From: Methanocalculus taiwanensis
Lineage (GTDB): Archaea; Halobacteriota; Methanomicrobia; Methanomicrobiales; Methanocorpusculaceae
DNA length: 64,000 nucleotides
Reading direction: 5' to 3'
NCBI RefSeq assembly: GCF_024372745.1
Contig: NZ_VOTZ01000002.1
Coordinates: 1 to 64,000 of the forward strand
Below, in pieces: positions 37,776 through 45,642 of the stretch (the stretch's first letter is position 1; each line of letters begins with the position of its first letter). A program made the translations under genes and the position numbers. The notes beneath the pieces are model-generated. The model was not told the origin of the DNA and searched no databases. It saw nothing but the letters and a program-made list of their open reading frames with translations.

Positions 37776-39257
37776 TTATCGGGAGAGGATCGCCATGATG
37801 ATCTTTCCATATGCCGGCCGTGTGATCACAACGCCAATCAATACCCCGAGTATGGTGATAATTGCAAATCCACGAAGTGATGAGAGATCCATCACGGCAA
37901 GTGGGAGCATGGCAATGATCATGGTCGAAGCAGCAACGACGATAATCCCAAGCGCCCTTGAAAGCCGCTTCAGATAGACATTTGGCGAAGGCACTTTTCC
38001 TTCATGCAGCACTTCATCGGTGATGACGACTAGCTGATCGATGCTTGTACCGAGGACGGCGATTAGACCTGCTATTGCTGCGAGGTCGAGCTGGGTGAAG
38101 TATCGTGCTATTCCAAGGAGGATGATGATCTCGGAGGTATTAATCAGGAGCATCGGAATAACGATACTTGGCTCACGGTACCGGTAGTAGACAACCAGTC
38201 CCACAGTGAGGAGGGCGATGATGCCTGCGATGATGCTCATCGTCTTGAAATGTTCTCCAAGGGCTGCTGAGACCGATCCTGATCCGGCGATTGTGACATC
38301 TACAGGGAGTGCGCCTGCACGTAGGTGAATCTCCAGGATCATCGCCCTGTTCAGAGCATCATCCCCGACACCTGTTGAAGCGACAAGGTTTCTGACCTCC
38401 TCAACCTTCAGCCGTGCTGCAAGATCGGCGGATAGCGGTGCACTGTACACGACCTCATCGTCGAGGAGCATCATCAGTTCATGATCCGTGGGCCTGTCTG
38501 TTGCACCGGTCCTGATGGCAGATTCCCGTAATGCACGTGCGCCATCATCGCTGATGGTGAAAGGGACACCCCAGTTATTGCTCCCGATTGGATGCTGTGC
38601 CGGGTTGCCGACACTTGTGATGGCATCACCATAGAGGACATGCTCTGTCTCATTCCCGGTGGTCTGTATCCTGATATCGAACCTCCCCTGTTGTCCGACA
38701 ATCTCCTGTGCCGTGGTCATGTCAACACCGGCAAGCTCCACGCGGATGTACCGTGAGGCGCCACCGAATGTGGTGAGGGTGTTCACCTTGGCATCGCGTG
38801 TGCCAAGGCGGTTGATCTTCTCTTCCAGAATACGCTTGACTGTCTCTGCAGTTTCAGTTCCGACGCCGATCTCATATCTGGTGATTGTTGCGCCATATTG
38901 TGCGAATGCCTGTTCCAGCTCTTCCCGGGTGAATGGTTTCCGTATTTCGATGGTGTTTGTATCAACGAGCGAAACCTCGGCATCCAGATCTTCAGAGAGC
39001 CCGATGAGGAGTTCCTCAACAGAGCCTGTGGTCTCAAAGGTGACAAGTTCAGCTTTGTATTCGAGCTGTATCCATGAACCGCCTTCAAGGTCAAGTCCAA
39101 GCTGGACATTGCCCTGGATGCCTTTGTCAAAGGCAGGTGGAAGGAGATAAATTGAGACGACTGAGAGGATAACTGCAGCTATTAACACAAGAATACGCCA
39201 GTCTTTCATCAAAGGATGGGTTTCATCCTTTCTCATCTTCTCACTTCCTTTCCTCAT
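37776..39257 (-). CDS. secD: protein-export membrane protein SecD
   Basis: A 493-residue membrane protein that with SecF assists protein export after the Sec translocon. One helix near the N-terminus is followed by a large outer P1 domain (GLDLEGGSWIQLEY, LGTRDAKVNTL, FDIRIQTTG) and about five C-terminal helices with DQLVVITDEV and GFAIITILGVLIGVVITRP. Start: ATG at 39257 overlaps the secF stop (ATGA) behind GAGGTGA; a second ATG at 39236 follows a near-copy of the same sequence, so either could be used. Confidence 0.93.
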   Translation of the reverse strand: MRKGSEKMRKDETHPLMKDWRILVLIAAVILSVVSIYLLPPAFDKGIQGNVQLGLDLEGGSWIQLEYKAELVTFETTGSVEELLIGLSEDLDAEVSLVDTNTIEIRKPFTREELEQAFAQYGATITRYEIGVGTETAETVKRILEEKINRLGTRDAKVNTLTTFGGASRYIRVELAGVDMTTAQEIVGQQGRFDIRIQTTGNETEHVLYGDAITSVGNPAQHPIGSNNWGVPFTISDDGARALRESAIRTGATDRPTDHELMMLLDDEVVYSAPLSADLAARLKVEEVRNLVASTGVGDDALNRAMILEIHLRAGALPVDVTIAGSGSVSAALGEHFKTMSIIAGIIALLTVGLVVYYRYREPSIVIPMLLINTSEIIILLGIARYFTQLDLAAIAGLIAVLGTSIDQLVVITDEVLHEGKVPSPNVYLKRLSRALGIIVVAASTMIIAMLPLAVMDLSSLRGFAIITILGVLIGVVITRPAYGKIIMAILSR

Positions 39258-39265
39258 CTTCTCAC
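39225..39265 (-). repeat. duplicated ribosome site and start region of secD
   Basis: On the minus strand GTGAGAAGATGAGGAAAGGA is followed 21 bases later by GTGAGAAGATGAG-AAAGGA (one base fewer), so the Shine-Dalgarno region and ATG occur twice in frame (ATG at 39257 and 39236). The protein begins with either MRKGSEK or MRKDETHP. Confidence 0.7.
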
Positions 39266-40126
39266 CTCTTTTGCAGCTCTTCCACTCTGAACATACCATT
39301 TGAGCAGACCTGCATTGAACATCCAGGTATTTATCAGGTCAACAATCAGCCCGATTAAGAGAACGGTTGCGATCTGCAGGATTATCTCGATTCCGCCGAT
39401 CCATGAGACGATAAGGAGCGCCAGAACCGCAGAGAGGGTAGTGGTTGTCATGATGAACCCTGTCCTGAATGCATTCGACAGTTTATCTTCCAGCTTCCCC
39501 TGCCTCTTCAGGATGCGTGTTGTGAGCAGGATGTCGCTATCCACCGAGTAGCCGATGAGCATCAGGAGTGCGGCTGTTGTCCCAAGTGAAAGGGGTAGGC
39601 CGATTATGTCCATGATAGCCGCAGTGATGAGAATGTCGGCGAATGCGGCAAAGACGACTGCAATGGATGGAATAACAGTTCTAAAGGCAATAAAGACGAT
39701 GACTGACATCCCGATAAATGAGATGAGGAGGGCAAAAAGTGCCTGCTGCTGGAGTGTCTCACCGAATGATTCGCCGATCTGATCCACTTTTGCATCAGGA
39801 TAACGGGCTCCGATATCCTGTGAGAGCAATCGGAACTGGTCATCCGACATAGGCCCGAATCGGAGATAGTTCCCGCGGTTCAATCCTTCCCCGATGCTGA
39901 TCAGAGGGTAGCTTGCAAAATAGCTCTCAAGTTGTTCAGGTGTATCATCAGTAATTATCGTTACCGCGGTTCCCCCGGCAAAATCGATCCCAAGACTAAC
40001 AGGAGCACCGGTAAACATGAAATTGACCCCAATTATCATGAGCCCGATAACAAAGATGGCTAGTGGAATCGCCATCATCTGCTGCGGGGGATATTTATTT
40101 ACAAGATCGTACAGGTCAAACGCCAT
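39254..40126 (-). CDS. secF: protein-export membrane protein SecF
   Basis: A 290-residue protein with six predicted helices, partner of SecD. The signatures SLGIDFAGGTAVTI in the outer domain, VVFAAFADILITAA, YSVDSDILLTTR and TGFIMTTTTL are conserved. The ATG at 40126 (MAFDLYDLVNKYP) starts the protein; upstream codons of the frame run into the tRNA-Arg gene and are excluded. secF precedes secD with a four-base overlap, the usual archaeal order. Confidence 0.94.
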   Translation of the reverse strand: MAFDLYDLVNKYPPQQMMAIPLAIFVIGLMIIGVNFMFTGAPVSLGIDFAGGTAVTIITDDTPEQLESYFASYPLISIGEGLNRGNYLRFGPMSDDQFRLLSQDIGARYPDAKVDQIGESFGETLQQQALFALLISFIGMSVIVFIAFRTVIPSIAVVFAAFADILITAAIMDIIGLPLSLGTTAALLMLIGYSVDSDILLTTRILKRQGKLEDKLSNAFRTGFIMTTTTLSAVLALLIVSWIGGIEIILQIATVLLIGLIVDLINTWMFNAGLLKWYVQSGRAAKEVRR

Positions 40127-40210
40127 ATAGGATAAATTTACGATCTGATCGTTTAAAATGATGGCTGTAGAACATTGCCATCGTATTTTTTTATCTGATG
40201 AAAAAAACGA

Positions 40211-40282
40211 CGTCCCGGCCGGGACTTGAACCCGGGTCAAAAGCTCCGGAGGCTTCTAGGATGTCCACTACCCTACCGAGAC
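40211..40282 (-). tRNA. tRNA-Arg (anticodon CCG)
   Basis: 72 nucleotides. The acceptor strands GTCTCGG and CCGGGAC pair; the T-arm is CCGGG-TTCAAGT-CCCGG; the anticodon arm GAAGC-CTCCGGA-GCTTT puts CCG at positions 34-36. Discriminator G, no encoded CCA. The gene is followed on the minus strand by a run of seven T, a likely terminator. It differs at only four positions from tRNA-Arg(GCG) at 61682. Confidence 0.95.
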
Positions 40283-40352
40283 AATTGCTGCAAGAGCCCG
40301 ATTGTGGGATTTGCGTCTAGATAGATCTGTGTAAAAACAGATAAGGATATCG

Positions 40353-41372
40353 TTATCTGTGATACTGGTGCCAGATTTTACAGGCACCTTCATGTGAAAC
40401 CATACATGGGCCAACCGGGGAGCGGGGTGTGCATGCAGTTCCAAAGAGCGGACAGTCGGTTGGTTCGGCAAGGCCGCGGAGGAGCTGATCGCAGATGCAG
40501 GCTGAGCGCTTCTCTATGTGAGGAATTGTCTTATTGAATCTCTTGAGCGCATCGTACTTTTCAAATTCCCGTTTTAATTCAAGGCCTGAGCCGGGGATGA
40601 CCGGGAAGCCCCGCCATTCGATGTCGCAGGGGGTAAATACGTCATACATAAGGGCTTTTGCCTTGGTGTTTCCTTCTCTGGTGACAGCCCTTGGGTAGGC
40701 ATTCTCCACCGTTGCTTCACCATTGTTGATCTGTTTTATGAGCATATACAGGCCAAGCAGGAGATCTTCTGCTTCAAAACCTGCAACAACCTGAGGGACC
40801 GGGAACTGCTCGTATTCATCATATCCCATCACAGCGCAGACATGGCCCGGCAGGATGAAACCATTGAGGTCTGCTTCCCCCTGATCAAGGAGCCACTGCA
40901 TCGCCGGGGGGACGACACGGTGGCAGGAGAGGATGCTGAAATTTTCAGGCGGGTTCTGGAGGATGGTTGCTGCAACGGTTGGAACTGTTGTCTCAAAACC
41001 AACAGAGATGAAGACAACCTCTTTGTCGGTGTTCTTTGCGATTTCAACTGCCTTGTGAATGCCCTGGACGATCCGGATGTCGCCGTCTGCTGATTCGAGG
41101 GAGCCTTTTGATCCCGGGACCCGGAGGAGGTCACCATAGGTGGTGATGATCTTTCCTTCTGCTGCAAGATCCATTGCACAGTCGATCTCGCCGGCAGGCG
41201 TGATGCAGACGGGGCAGCCGGGCCCCATAACAATCTTTAATTCTTTGGGGAGGACACTGCGTATTCCGTGTTTTGCGATTGCTGCTTCATGCGTGCCGCA
41301 GACATGCATGATCCTGAGGTTTGATCTGATCTCCTCGTGTATTGCTTTGATGATATCCTTTCCAACCGCCAT
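40353..41372 (-). CDS. hypD: hydrogenase maturation factor HypD
   Basis: A 339-residue iron-sulfur scaffold protein on which the Fe(CN)2CO group of NiFe hydrogenases is assembled with HypC. Conserved: MHVCGTHE, MGPGCPVCITP, SVGFETTVP, LPGHVCAVMGY, and the C-terminal cluster site CICDQLLRGLAEPTDCPLF with later GTAC, GPC and GAC cysteines. Methanogens need it for their hydrogenases. No other hyp gene lies in the window. ATG at 41372; a 70-base gap separates it from tRNA-Arg. Confidence 0.96.
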   Translation of the reverse strand: MAVGKDIIKAIHEEIRSNLRIMHVCGTHEAAIAKHGIRSVLPKELKIVMGPGCPVCITPAGEIDCAMDLAAEGKIITTYGDLLRVPGSKGSLESADGDIRIVQGIHKAVEIAKNTDKEVVFISVGFETTVPTVAATILQNPPENFSILSCHRVVPPAMQWLLDQGEADLNGFILPGHVCAVMGYDEYEQFPVPQVVAGFEAEDLLLGLYMLIKQINNGEATVENAYPRAVTREGNTKAKALMYDVFTPCDIEWRGFPVIPGSGLELKREFEKYDALKRFNKTIPHIEKRSACICDQLLRGLAEPTDCPLFGTACTPRSPVGPCMVSHEGACKIWHQYHR

Positions 41373-41455
41373 ATCAATTCTCTACTAATAGTGTATCCTG
41401 CCAGCCAGAAAAGGTTATATGATCAAGGCAGGGTTGGAATCTGATCAGCTCTGCT

Positions 41456-42181
41456 TCAGATGATTGTGGTATTTGCAAACTCTTCGGTGAAGAAATACAG
41501 TATCCTCTTCTTCTCATCTTCTGTGAGAGGGGATACCCAGGGTTCTGCTCCGGGGCGGCTGAGCGAATTGATATGAATTTGATCGGGGTTGATCCGGACT
41601 GCTGCATCCCGCAGGAGGTGGAGTTCCCCTTCTGTTGTATTTATGCCCGCAATGAAGAATATCTCAAGCCAGATCTCTCCTTTAAATTCTGTTCTGAGTT
41701 TGACCAGCCCCTCGATCATCTGTTCTGTGGTGATGCCGGTGATTGGCCGGTTAATCATTCTGAGTTGGGAATCGCTGACCGCATCAAGGGAGGGGAGGAT
41801 GAGGTCGGCTGTGTGGATCTCCTTCCTGACTTCCGGGTCTGAGAGGAGGGTGCTGTTTGTGAGAACAGCCCTTTTGTATTCAGGATGGTGTTTTCGGAGA
41901 TACTCAAGGATGGTGCTGATTCCCGAGTGGAGGGTAGGCTCACCGGTTCCGCCGAGGGTGATATGATCGATATCTCTCTTTCTTCTGAGGTAGTGATCGA
42001 GTTCCTGCTGGATTCTGCCCACGGGTGCATACTCACCCCGTTTCTCTGTGAGGCAGGTTGTTTTCCCGCACTCACAGTAAACGCAGTTAAAAGAACAGAT
42101 ATTGCCGGGGACGAGGTCGATGCCGAGCGATCTCCCGAGGCGGCGGGAGCGGACCGGGCCGAAGAGATATTTGTATTCCAT
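41456..42181 (-). CDS. radical SAM protein of unknown substrate
   Basis: A 241-residue radical SAM protein, beginning YLFGPVRSRRLGRSLGIDL, a signature of a group of short archaeal and bacterial radical SAM proteins with unassigned substrates. The cluster motif is CSFNCVYC (CX3CX2C), followed by extra cysteines CECGKTTC and HITLGGTGEPTLH. No twitch or SPASM domain is evident. ATG at 42181; divergent from the TIM-barrel gene. It is 83 bases upstream of hypD on the same strand. Confidence 0.88.
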   Translation of the reverse strand: MEYKYLFGPVRSRRLGRSLGIDLVPGNICSFNCVYCECGKTTCLTEKRGEYAPVGRIQQELDHYLRRKRDIDHITLGGTGEPTLHSGISTILEYLRKHHPEYKRAVLTNSTLLSDPEVRKEIHTADLILPSLDAVSDSQLRMINRPITGITTEQMIEGLVKLRTEFKGEIWLEIFFIAGINTTEGELHLLRDAAVRINPDQIHINSLSRPGAEPWVSPLTEDEKKRILYFFTEEFANTTII

Positions 42182-42328
42182 CTTCTTTGATCTGTATGTT
42201 CTGATGAGGGATACGTCTTTTTAGCGGGTGGAGCTCTGGTATTGGCGGCGGTATGTTCATCTGAAACACGATGTGGGGCTCATGATTCGGATCAGATCTT
42301 TTATCGTCTGATCCTGCCGATTGAGTGT

Positions 42329-43036
42329 ATGTTTGCAGTCTCAACCTATTGCCTTCATCGTGAGCCGCTCGGAACAGCCCTTGAGAAGCTTGCTTCAATC
42401 TCCGGTTCTGTTGAGGTGATGGATGATGGCCTTCATTACATTGATACTCCTGAGATACTTCTCTCCTATTCCTTCTCGTATTCGATTCATGCGCCATCAC
42501 GCGGAGTGAATATCGCCTCCCTTCTTGAGCCGATCAGAAAGGCGAGTGTCCAGGTAACAGACGAATGCTTTGCAATTGCCGCTGAGGTTAATGCCCCGGT
42601 GATCGTCCATCCCGGTTATTTTACCTGGGTAGAGGAGCGGGAGATGGCTGAGCGGCAGATGCTGAAATCCATAGCCGAGCTATGCTCGCTTGCAGACGAT
42701 CGTGGCGTCCGGCTGACTATAGAGAATATGGGAAACTGGGATTATTTCTTCCTCAGGAGGCCGGATGAGCTCCCGCTCATCGACGGGGCAGGCTTCACCC
42801 TCGATATTGGCCATGCACACCTGAATGGCTGCCTGCCCGAGTTTCTCATCCACCCCTTCGATCATATCCATGTCCATGACAATGATGGGACAACTGATTC
42901 GCACGGGGCTGTTGGGATCGGCACCATCTCGTTTCCACCGGTAATGGCGGCGATTATAAGGGAGAGGGTTACCCCGGTTATTGAGGTGGAGACGCTTGAA
43001 GGAGTGATGGAGAGCGTGCGGGCGCTTGGGCTGTGA
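42329..43036 (+). CDS. sugar phosphate isomerase/epimerase-like TIM-barrel protein (second copy of family)
   Basis: A 235-residue AP endonuclease 2-type TIM barrel, related to the protein at 19012. Metal-site motifs VIVHPGYF, TIENMGNW, TLDIGHAHLNG, HIHVHDNDGTTDSHGAVGIG and the last strand PVIEVETLEG are visible. ATG at 42329 (MFAVSTYCLHREP) begins the first barrel strand; the frame continues upstream without a good start. Substrate unknown. Confidence 0.85.
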   Translation: MFAVSTYCLHREPLGTALEKLASISGSVEVMDDGLHYIDTPEILLSYSFSYSIHAPSRGVNIASLLEPIRKASVQVTDECFAIAAEVNAPVIVHPGYFTWVEEREMAERQMLKSIAELCSLADDRGVRLTIENMGNWDYFFLRRPDELPLIDGAGFTLDIGHAHLNGCLPEFLIHPFDHIHVHDNDGTTDSHGAVGIGTISFPPVMAAIIRERVTPVIEVETLEGVMESVRALGL

Positions 43037-43101
43037 GCGGTTGCCATGCCAATCGCTCTCTTCATACGTATTAACTAATTATTGGATGATGTCTGGCTCT
43101 C

Positions 43102-43296
43102 GTGCGTGCGAAGGCCAGAAGAATACTCAATGAATATATAAAGATGAGTGCCGGATTTCTTCGTACTATGGGATTCATTCCGGAAGGTATTAAAACAGCG
43201 CTGGCTTACGATATAATGCAACTTTTCATGAATTTGGAGGTTGCTGCCGGATTCACGGGCTCAGATCTCCGGAATGCGGGCAGATTAATCTGGTAG
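43102..43296 (+). CDS. doubtful small ORF (64 aa)
   Basis: A GTG-started frame of 64 codons just before tRNA-Thr. Codon choice is not unreasonable and the product would be a mixed helical peptide (MSAGFLRTMGFIPEGIKTAL), but there is no ribosome site, no recognised family, and the frame ends inside the tRNA promoter region. An internal ATG at 43144 is an alternative. If it is not a gene, 43037-43330 (294 bases) is empty apart from the tRNA promoter. Confidence 0.25.
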   Translation: MRAKARRILNEYIKMSAGFLRTMGFIPEGIKTALAYDIMQLFMNLEVAAGFTGSDLRNAGRLIW

Positions 43297-43330
43297 CATA
43301 TATCAGCTAACATATAATCAGAATATGTTC

Positions 43331-43402
43331 GCCTCGGTGGCATAGCGGTATCGCGCTTCCTTGGTAAGGAAGAGGTCGCGGGTTCGATTCCCGCCCGAGG
43401 CT
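43331..43402 (+). tRNA. tRNA-Thr (anticodon GGT)
   Basis: 72 nucleotides. Acceptor strands GCCTCGG and CCGAGGC pair fully; anticodon arm CTTCC-TTGGTAA-GGAAG gives GGT; T-arm GCGGG-TTCGATT-CCCGC. Discriminator T, no encoded CCA. AT-rich CATATAT and TATAAT stretches at 43297-43318 are candidate promoter elements. Two decayed copies of its 3' half follow. Confidence 0.96.
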
Positions 43403-43590
43403 TAATTTGGGCTTCATTTCTATTTTTAAGATAATTAAGGCGTTTTTGAAAATCTTGATAATTTCCATTCACACTAAGAAGTCGCAGGTTCAATTTTCGC
43501 ATGATGCTTAAAATCGTTTCAATTCTATTTTTACGATATTTAAAGTGTTTTTGAAAATCCCGATCGCTTCCTGGTACAGGAAGCGCTCTT
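43355..43590 (+). repeat. tandem repeat of the tRNA-Thr 3' half plus spacer, decayed copies
   Basis: Unit 1 is the real tRNA from its anticodon arm (43355) plus about 57 bases of spacer. Unit 2 repeats it 106 bases later: GTCGCAGGTTCAATT at 43481 matches GTCGCGGGTTCGATT at 43375, and the spacer strings CTATTTTTA and GTTTTTGAAAATC recur. Unit 3 begins at about 43566, 105 bases on, with GCTTCCTGGTACAGGAAGC, a mutated anticodon arm, and then fades. Copies 2 and 3 cannot fold into tRNAs. Seen directly; origin by duplication or repeated integration is inferred. Confidence 0.8.
43463..43508 (+). pseudogene. tRNA-Thr 3'-half remnant
   Basis: 46 bases of exactly the same length as the tRNA-Thr segment 43357-43402, with T-loop and 3' acceptor end still recognisable (GTCGCAGGTTCAATT, ending GATGCT). 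The T-stem and anticodon stem no longer pair, so it is a dead partial copy. Confidence 0.7.
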
Positions 43591-43642
43591 TAGGGATTGT
43601 GGTACCTACAGTCGCATTGTTGAAGAATAGTATCAATAACCT

Positions 43643-43867
43643 TCAACCATCCTCCTCCAGCCCTTCAAGGTGAAACGCAATCGCCTCACGCATCTGTTCT
43701 TCTGCCTCTTGACGGGTTTTTCCCGTTGCTATACAACCAGGGAGATCCGGGGAGTATGCAGAGAAGTTTGTTTCAGACTCCTCTATGATAATCAGATATT
43801 TTCGCGAGTTCCCACTATCTCGGCCGCTCATCTCTAACCATCCCAACTCATTTTCATCCATCCCCAT
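43643..43867 (-). CDS. HicB-like antitoxin, apparently without a HicA partner
   Basis: A 74-residue protein whose last 50 residues match the HicB antitoxin fold: KYLIIIEESETNFSAYSPDLPGC, then ATGKTRQEAEEQMREAI and HLEGLEEDG. HicB normally binds and neutralises the mRNA nuclease HicA and can repress its operon. No HicA-like gene is next to it; downstream lies the tRNA remnant array. ATG at 43867 has GAGGAGG just upstream; ATG 43861 and 43831 and TTG 43897 are other in-frame starts. The N-terminal extension comes from GGATGG-type DNA repeats. It follows the alpha/beta hydrolase gene on the same strand. Confidence 0.75.
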   Translation of the reverse strand: MGMDENELGWLEMSGRDSGNSRKYLIIIEESETNFSAYSPDLPGCIATGKTRQEAEEQMREAIAFHLEGLEEDG

Positions 43868-43889
43868 CCATCCCTCCTCATCCCCCCAC

Positions 43890-44741
43890 TCACTCAATAA
43901 ATTCCTCGATCATCCCGGCAATCCTCATCGGCTCGCAGAAGATCATCCCGTGTGCCTGCCCTTTCAGTATATGCAGCGTGGCATCCGGTATGGCTGCGGC
44001 CAGGATTTTGGCATTCTCCGGAGGGATGACAATATCCTGATCGCCTGTTATGATAAGGGTCTTCGATCTGATCGTATGAAGCTCCGGGCAGACTCCTTCC
44101 CACAGGGCCATCGCATCAAACTGCTCCTTCACTGCATGGGGGTCAGCCACTTCCCCATAATCCACAAACCATGTCAGGGGATCGGGGTGTTCACAGCGGT
44201 ATGATTCCGTGAGGAGAATTCGTCCGGCACGCTCAAGAAAAGCTTCAGGAGTTGAGAGCTCTTTTGCCATCTCTTCTGTGACCCATTCCTCGGCCGGAAC
44301 TCTCAACACTCCGCCGCAGTCGGCATTCAAAAGCACAAGGCGGTCGACTGAATCAGGATATAGAATGGCATATTCAAGTGCGATCATCCCGCCCATCGAA
44401 TATCCAACGAGATGCACAGGCCTCTCTTGTTTTCCATCATCTTCTTTCTCTTCTTCCTCCCTCTCTTCTCTCTCCCTTTCCCCGCCTGAAAGCTGAGTTA
44501 TTATTTCATGAAGATCCCGTGCTGCCTGGGGAATTGTAAACTCAATCGCCGGATTCCGTTCACCGGATACTCCGCGGTGGTTGTAGAGGATCACCCTGTG
44601 CGATCTCGCAAGGTGCGATACCAGCCGGGACGGCCACTCATCAAGGGTCATCCCATACCCAAGCACAAACACTATAGTAGAGCCATCCCCATGAACTGCA
44701 TACCGGAGGGAGATGCCATCGGGCATCATGATCACTGGCAT
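43890..44741 (-). CDS. alpha/beta hydrolase with a charged insert
   Basis: A 283-residue alpha/beta-hydrolase of the proline iminopeptidase/esterase-like group, substrate unknown. FVLGYGMTLDEWP is the oxyanion-hole region, GYSMGG the nucleophile elbow, GDQDIVIP carries the acid and GQAHGM the histidine, so the triad is complete. Just before the nucleophile strand there is an insert of about 23 mostly Glu, Arg and Lys residues (DNA 44418-44486), which is unusual. The start is ATG at 44741 or 44726 (MPDGISLRYAVHG); the frame from 44789 is less likely. Confidence 0.85.
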   Translation of the reverse strand: MPVIMMPDGISLRYAVHGDGSTIVFVLGYGMTLDEWPSRLVSHLARSHRVILYNHRGVSGERNPAIEFTIPQAARDLHEIITQLSGGEREREEREEEEKEDDGKQERPVHLVGYSMGGMIALEYAILYPDSVDRLVLLNADCGGVLRVPAEEWVTEEMAKELSTPEAFLERAGRILLTESYRCEHPDPLTWFVDYGEVADPHAVKEQFDAMALWEGVCPELHTIRSKTLIITGDQDIVIPPENAKILAAAIPDATLHILKGQAHGMIFCEPMRIAGMIEEFIE

Positions 44742-44923
44742 ACCCTTCAGATGGATATAATACGTGATGAGACTTTCTGAATTTGGCAAAAATATACATG
44801 ACGACGTCTGTCAGATATACCCTGGATTAGAAAGGAACTATCTCCGGACTCTATCCATAACAACATGCCAGATGCCAGTTCCCATACATGAATTTATCAA
44901 CCCTTCCGCCCACAACCCCTCTC

Positions 44924-45622
44924 ATGCAGAAACCATCGCCACGAATCCTGATCATCGCTCTTATGATTTTCCTGTGTGCCGGGATTCTCATTCTCCCCGC
45001 TCTCATTGGAGCAGATAGCAGAACTGGCAGAAGCGATCCACAAACCCTTGCCGCCGTTGAGATCAGATCATATCAGGGATTGGATCTCTCATCAGTCAAT
45101 GACTTCCGTGAGAACTCAATTCTTGGACCAAGATATGTCGATATCTCCCGGTACCGGCTGATTATCACAGGGCTTGTTGCAGAAGAGACTGTCCTGACAT
45201 ATGATGAGATCCTTCTCAAATACCCGCACTATTCAAAAGTCGTCACGCTGTACTGTGTTGAAGGATGGGACGCCACCATCCTCTGGGAAGGCGTTCTGGT
45301 CAGGGATCTGATTAATGACGCAGGAGCAGACCCCCGTGCAAATACTGTCATATTCCGGGCAGATGACGGATACACCACATCACTTCCGTTGGAATATATC
45401 ATGGATAAGGACATCCTGATGGCATACCGGATGAACAATGTCACGCTCCCTGCTGAGAGGGGATACCCGTTTCAGCTCGTTGCCGAGGACAAATGGGGCT
45501 ATAAATGGATCAAATGGATCGAAACAATTGAGCTTTCAGATGATCCCTCCTACCGCGGATACTGGGAGCAGCGTGGGTATTCAGATAGTGCCGATACCTC
45601 TGAAAGTTTCTATAACCGGTAA
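44924..45622 (+). CDS. molybdopterin-dependent oxidoreductase (sulfite oxidase/MsrP-like)
   Basis: A 232-residue protein with an N-terminal membrane anchor or signal (LIIALMIFLCAGILILPALI) and a sulfite-oxidase-type molybdopterin domain. RLIITGLVAEETVLTYDEIL precedes VTLYCVEGWDATILWEGV, in which Cys is the molybdenum ligand; LPAERGYPFQLVAEDKWGYKWIKWIE is the second family motif. Short, single-domain members resemble the periplasmic methionine sulfoxide reductase MsrP. ATG at 44924. A small haem-type membrane protein gene converges on it and may be its electron donor; the moaA gene near 58 kb makes its cofactor precursor. Confidence 0.88.
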   Translation: MQKPSPRILIIALMIFLCAGILILPALIGADSRTGRSDPQTLAAVEIRSYQGLDLSSVNDFRENSILGPRYVDISRYRLIITGLVAEETVLTYDEILLKYPHYSKVVTLYCVEGWDATILWEGVLVRDLINDAGADPRANTVIFRADDGYTTSLPLEYIMDKDILMAYRMNNVTLPAERGYPFQLVAEDKWGYKWIKWIETIELSDDPSYRGYWEQRGYSDSADTSESFYNR

Positions 45623-45642
45623 TCTGAGCCGAAAAATCACAG

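Noticed and set aside
43206-43502. 98-codon minus-strand frame with the peptide AGIEPATSSLPRKR
   Set aside because: This is the well-known false translation of a tRNA gene read antisense; it covers tRNA-Thr.
43403-43642. CRISPR array or short-repeat locus after tRNA-Thr
   Set aside because: Repeat units are 105-106 bases, contain tRNA sequence and have no spacers; no cas gene is near.
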